In this document: positions 15,501-16,829 of the stretch, in pieces
Position numbering within the stretch: the first letter of the stretch is position 1
How the letters are laid out: each line of letters begins with the position of its first letter
Position numbers and translations under genes: made by a program
The notes under the pieces: model-generated
Told to the model about the DNA's origin: nothing
Databases searched by the model: none
What the model saw: only the letters and a program-made list of their open reading frames with translations
Source: an uncultured Pseudomonadota bacterium
GTDB lineage: Bacteria > Myxococcota_A > UBA9042 > CAIXZC01
Length of the DNA stretch: 16,829 nt
Direction of reading: 5' to 3'
NCBI GenBank assembly: GCA_937884235.1
Contig: CALGBT010000510.1
Span: 1-16,829, forward strand

Positions 15501-16642
15501 GTGCAATCAACATCGGTCTGACAGCCGCAATCCACGGGGGCGCCGACGCAAGCAGAGTCCTTGCAGTGGTCGCCGATGGTGCAGGGCAGCGCGTCATCGC
15601 AGTCCTCCTGATTGGCGGTAAAGATACAGCCGCCAGTCTCATCGCAGGAGTCGTCGGTGCACGGATTGTCATCGTCGCAGGAGACCGGTGAGCCCGTGCA
15701 CTCGCCGGCGACGCAGTGGTCGGCCACGGTGCAGGGATTGCCGTCGGCGCATTCCCCGTTTTCAAGGAATTCGTGGATGCAGCCCGCTTCGGCATCACAA
15801 CTGTCTGCGGTGCAGTCGAACTCATCGTCGCAGGTGGCCTCGTCAAAGAGGCCGTTGCAGTTGTCGTCGAGGCCGTTGCATTCTTCAAGCGCCGGCACCA
15901 CCGCGTCGCAATCGGCTAACCCATCTTCGGTGCAGATGCGATGGCCCGGACAACTCCCGAATTCGTTCTCGATGGTGCAGGGCGTTGCCAGCCCCAGTGA
16001 AACCGACTTGTCACTGCAGGGGCAGGAGCCGGTATCCGAGACACATTGCTGCAATTCACTGCCATCAACCGTCCCGGCGGTCTCACACGAGAAGCCCCAC
16101 GGGCAGTCGTCATCAGCTGCGCAGACGCCTCCACAAAAGGACCCCTCGTCACCGTAGTCGAGGCAGACATCCTGTTTGCCCACCGTGCCACAGTCGGCGT
16201 TGGACGCACATGGTTTGCACAGGTTGGCAAAGTCCGACACGCAGATGAACACCACGTCAGGTTCCGTTCCTGCCACTTGCTGACAGGCCCAGCCGGCCGG
16301 GCATTCGTCCTGGCAGGCCTTGGTACAGACCCCATCGCCCAAATGCTCAACGCACCACCCCGACTGACACGCCCCATTGCCGGCACACTTGTCCAGGAAG
16401 CAGCCCTCACCGGGCTGGCACCCCAGCTGCGGCACATCCGGCTGCACATCCGGCTCACCGAAGTCGATGCCGCTGTCTTTGCCTACTGGGGCCACGACTT
16501 CGGGGAGAAGGACGACGTCGATGGTGACCATGGCGTCTGCCGTGGCATCGGTCGTTGTTGAAACGACGTCGTGGGAAACGGAACTGCTGTTGCTGCAGGC
16601 CGCGACAAGGGCCAGAGTGCTGAGCCAGAAATACTTGTTCAT
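12566..16642 (-). CDS. Giant lipoprotein: Cys-rich repeats plus seven-bladed beta-propeller
   Basis: 1358 residues. A strong ribosome binding site (AAGGAGGAG on the - strand, 16646-16654) precedes the ATG at 16640-16642. Order: lipoprotein signal with lipobox VAAC (Cys16); Asp/Val/Thr-rich linker to about 74; a Cys-rich head (75-250) with dicysteine patches such as CKPCASNADC; a MopE-type motif ECNGLDDNCNG (254-264); repeat head (271-371); spacer with CNGTLFC (372-446); eighteen A/B modules (447-904); a CAGKECGADGCDDVCGTC knot (923-940); ECNDGNDIWWDGC (958-970), a decayed myxococcal disulfide repeat; and seven repeats of about 55 residues (977-1358; typical cores GGFVAVWDS and GIYGQRF). Seven such repeats suggest a closed seven-bladed propeller, a binding or adhesion head on a disulfide-rich stalk anchored by lipid. 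That architecture reading is inference. No enzymatic motif is seen. It is a paralogue of the truncated gene at 3-2909. Confidence 0.92.
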   Translation of the reverse strand: MNKYFWLSTLALVAACSNSSSVSHDVVSTTTDATADAMVTIDVVLLPEVVAPVGKDSGIDFGEPDVQPDVPQLGCQPGEGCFLDKCAGNGACQSGWCVEHLGDGVCTKACQDECPAGWACQQVAGTEPDVVFICVSDFANLCKPCASNADCGTVGKQDVCLDYGDEGSFCGGVCAADDDCPWGFSCETAGTVDGSELQQCVSDTGSCPCSDKSVSLGLATPCTIENEFGSCPGHRICTEDGLADCDAVVPALEECNGLDDNCNGLFDEATCDDEFDCTADSCDAEAGCIHEFLENGECADGNPCTVADHCVAGECTGSPVSCDDDNPCTDDSCDETGGCIFTANQEDCDDALPCTIGDHCKDSACVGAPVDCGCQTDVDCTPLEDGNLCNGTLFCDTNSLPFECAVIPDSEIQCQEPNGPDAGCLQAACDPGTGKCSIMADNEGQACSDGNACTIGETCQAGACDGGAPLNCNDGNACTDDLCDQSDGCQHLANEAGCQDGSVCTVNDTCADGECLPGQPLACNDNNECTDDSCAPNLGCVFDPNDADCNDANPCTTGDHCAAGKCVPEVMLNCDDGNPCTNDACEADKGCVHSLNQAPCNDGNACTSADQCSNGWCSGVFLNCDDGNVCTDDSCDQELGCQHLANDKPCTDATVCTIGDHCEDGECVSTGELDCDDENLCTDDACDKNLGCVHKANSAACDDGDGCTVNDKCQNGGCTGGVALVCNDGTDCTIDSCIAPGGCQYLPNNLACDDDDICTDDACDPAVGCVHSLNQAPCDDGNPCTDGDACAAGICEGGELAQCNDGNVCTEGTCQGNQGCVYTPVAGNCDDENPCTTNDSCQLGECTGAPLPCNDGVECTTDECTAEAGCTSTPDDDFCSDNNVCTTNTCDPDAGCITTPVEGACDGGQCVAGECVLDCVPQCAGKECGADGCDDVCGTCQQGYSCSGGKCLESGANECNDGNDIWWDGCTNGKISEFQVNTFTPGDQHYPDVAGLTNGKYAIVWASYDQDGSKYGIYGQLFDTDGSTSGDEFQINQYTSEDQTRPKVAALGDGAFVVVWDTISQDGSGWGTVGRRYKADGSADGAEFILNSTTSSSQYMVSVAGQTEGTFMAGWQGYHDGSGYGVYQRLFNASNTPQYGDSNIHSSTSNDQLEPDLAAHPAGFVAVWQSYGQDGNNNGIYGQRFALNGSKQDSEFKVHTYTPNAQERPSVAAFADGGFVAVWDSNNEDGSNWGVYCQRFAANGAKIKTPFRVNTYIESTQYYSDVATWSDGRFVVVWASNQDGDGYGIFGQRYNSDGTPAGNEFQINVYTKYTQYFPAVATIPGEGFVVTWYSQAQDDSVSGVFAQRYDAAGNKLYH
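12569..13714 (-). repeat. Seven ~55-residue beta-propeller-type repeats
   Basis: Each unit runs EFQVNTYTxxxQxxPxVAALxDGGFVVVWxSxxQDGSGxGIYGQRFxADG. Similar repeats are common in large bacterial adhesins. Units 3 and 4 are the most diverged: unit 3 has a shortened HDGSGYGVYQRLF and unit 4 starts DSNIHSS in place of EFQVN. Total length is 382 residues with no remainder, consistent with exactly seven blades. Confidence 0.8.
13931..15304 (-). repeat. Eighteen A/B Cys-rich modules with two B-B breaks
   Basis: Eight A modules (C-x5-C-x5-C-x4-C) and ten B modules (C-x5-C-x4-C-x5-C) follow the spacer. Alternation is strict except for two places where B follows B: residues 726-777 (CNDGTDCTIDSC then CDDDDICTDDAC) and 853-904 (CNDGVECTTDEC then CSDNNVCTTNTC). 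Each break is explained by loss of one A module. Confidence 0.85.
15530..15832 (-). repeat. Head block of four Cys-rich modules in the paralogue
   Basis: B-A-B-A block of 101 residues between the MopE-type motif and the CNGTLFC spacer. Its length and order equal the block at 57-359, although the sequences have diverged. Confidence 0.82.
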
Positions 16643-16665
16643 GTGCTCCTCCTTCTTCGGCCCGG

Positions 16666-16694
16666 ATGTTAGCAGAGCGCATGCGGTGCGTCAC
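16666..16694 (-). promoter_or_regulatory. Candidate sigma70-type promoter of the giant lipoprotein gene
   Basis: On the - strand, GTGACG (16689-16694) is followed after 17 nt by TAACAT (16666-16671). That -10 is preceded by TGC, an extended -10 arrangement. Each box matches the sigma70 consensus at four of six bases. Transcription would begin near 16659, giving a short leader that just contains the ribosome binding site. Confidence 0.4.
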
Positions 16695-16702
16695 GCGTGG
16701 TG

Positions 16703-16826
16703 TGGACGGTGGATGGTGGACGTGGACGGAGGCGTGGACGGTGGCGTGGACGGTGGACACCCGGGGTGGACCAAACTGGACCGAACTGGACCACTCTGGA
16801 CAGGTGGACCCGGGTAAGGCGTGGAC
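16703..16826. repeat. Array of twelve TGGAC pentamers, partly 10-bp phased
   Basis: TGGAC begins at 16703, 16717, 16723, 16735, 16747, 16754, 16767, 16777, 16787, 16797, 16805 and 16822. Four copies (16767-16797) are spaced exactly 10 bp apart, one helical turn, and three (16723-16747) are 12 bp apart. The array starts 9 bp upstream of the candidate -35 box and reaches the window edge. It may be a regulator binding array, a simple-sequence tract, or the end of an adjacent element. Confidence 0.7.
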
Positions 16827-16829
16827 GGT

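Noticed and set aside
13676..15691. Long + strand open frames (367 and 275 residues) opposite the propeller lipoprotein gene
   Set aside because: They show the same repeat-derived Val/Ala/Gly composition, with no ribosome binding site, while the - strand frame is clearly the real protein.

Overview
The window is a GC-rich bacterial locus devoted almost entirely to exported, disulfide-rich surface proteins. Four signatures point to Myxococcota or a related deltaproteobacterial lineage (Bradymonadales-like is a guess): MopE-type CNGLDDNCNG motifs, the CGNG..EACDDGN..GDGCSADC disulfide repeat, a MYXO-CTERM-like C-terminal sorting tail, and lipoproteins whose acylated Cys is followed by a long Asp/Val/Ala/Thr-rich linker. 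One short intergenic repeat (12278-12334) looks more like motifs I recall from Planctomycetes, so the assignment is not certain. I see no tRNA, rRNA, CRISPR array, transposase or phage gene.

Layout. On the + strand come a 5'-truncated giant Cys-rich repeat protein (3-2909), a predicted cytosolic Rossmann-like protein of unknown function (3067-4122) and a DUF4838/GH67-like lipoprotein with a mutarotase-like C-terminal domain (4144-6768). The last two are 21 bp apart and look like an operon. On the - strand, overlapping the end of the third gene by 32 bp tail to tail, is a surface protein with seven Cys-rich repeats, a C39-like cysteine peptidase domain and a MYXO-CTERM tail (6737-8824). A 260-bp divergent promoter region separates it from a small + strand lipoprotein (9085-9933). 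That gene converges on a - strand lipoprotein with a probable alpha/alpha-toroid domain (9949-12201). After a 364-bp gap with a REP-like element comes a 1358-residue - strand lipoprotein (12566-16642), with Cys-rich repeats and a seven-bladed beta-propeller. Its predicted promoter abuts an array of TGGAC repeats that runs to the window edge.

The first and last genes are paralogues facing each other across the window. They share the MopE motif, an identically sized 101-residue repeat head and a recognisable spacer, but carry different numbers of repeats and unrelated C-terminal domains. Their repeats are built from two alternating modules whose four cysteines differ in spacing (5-5-4 versus 5-4-5). 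A plausible reading, which is inference, is a surface module combining long disulfide-rich stalks, carbohydrate-active lipoproteins and an anchored peptidase, for glycan or protein degradation or matrix building. I cannot assign a defined pathway from sequence alone.
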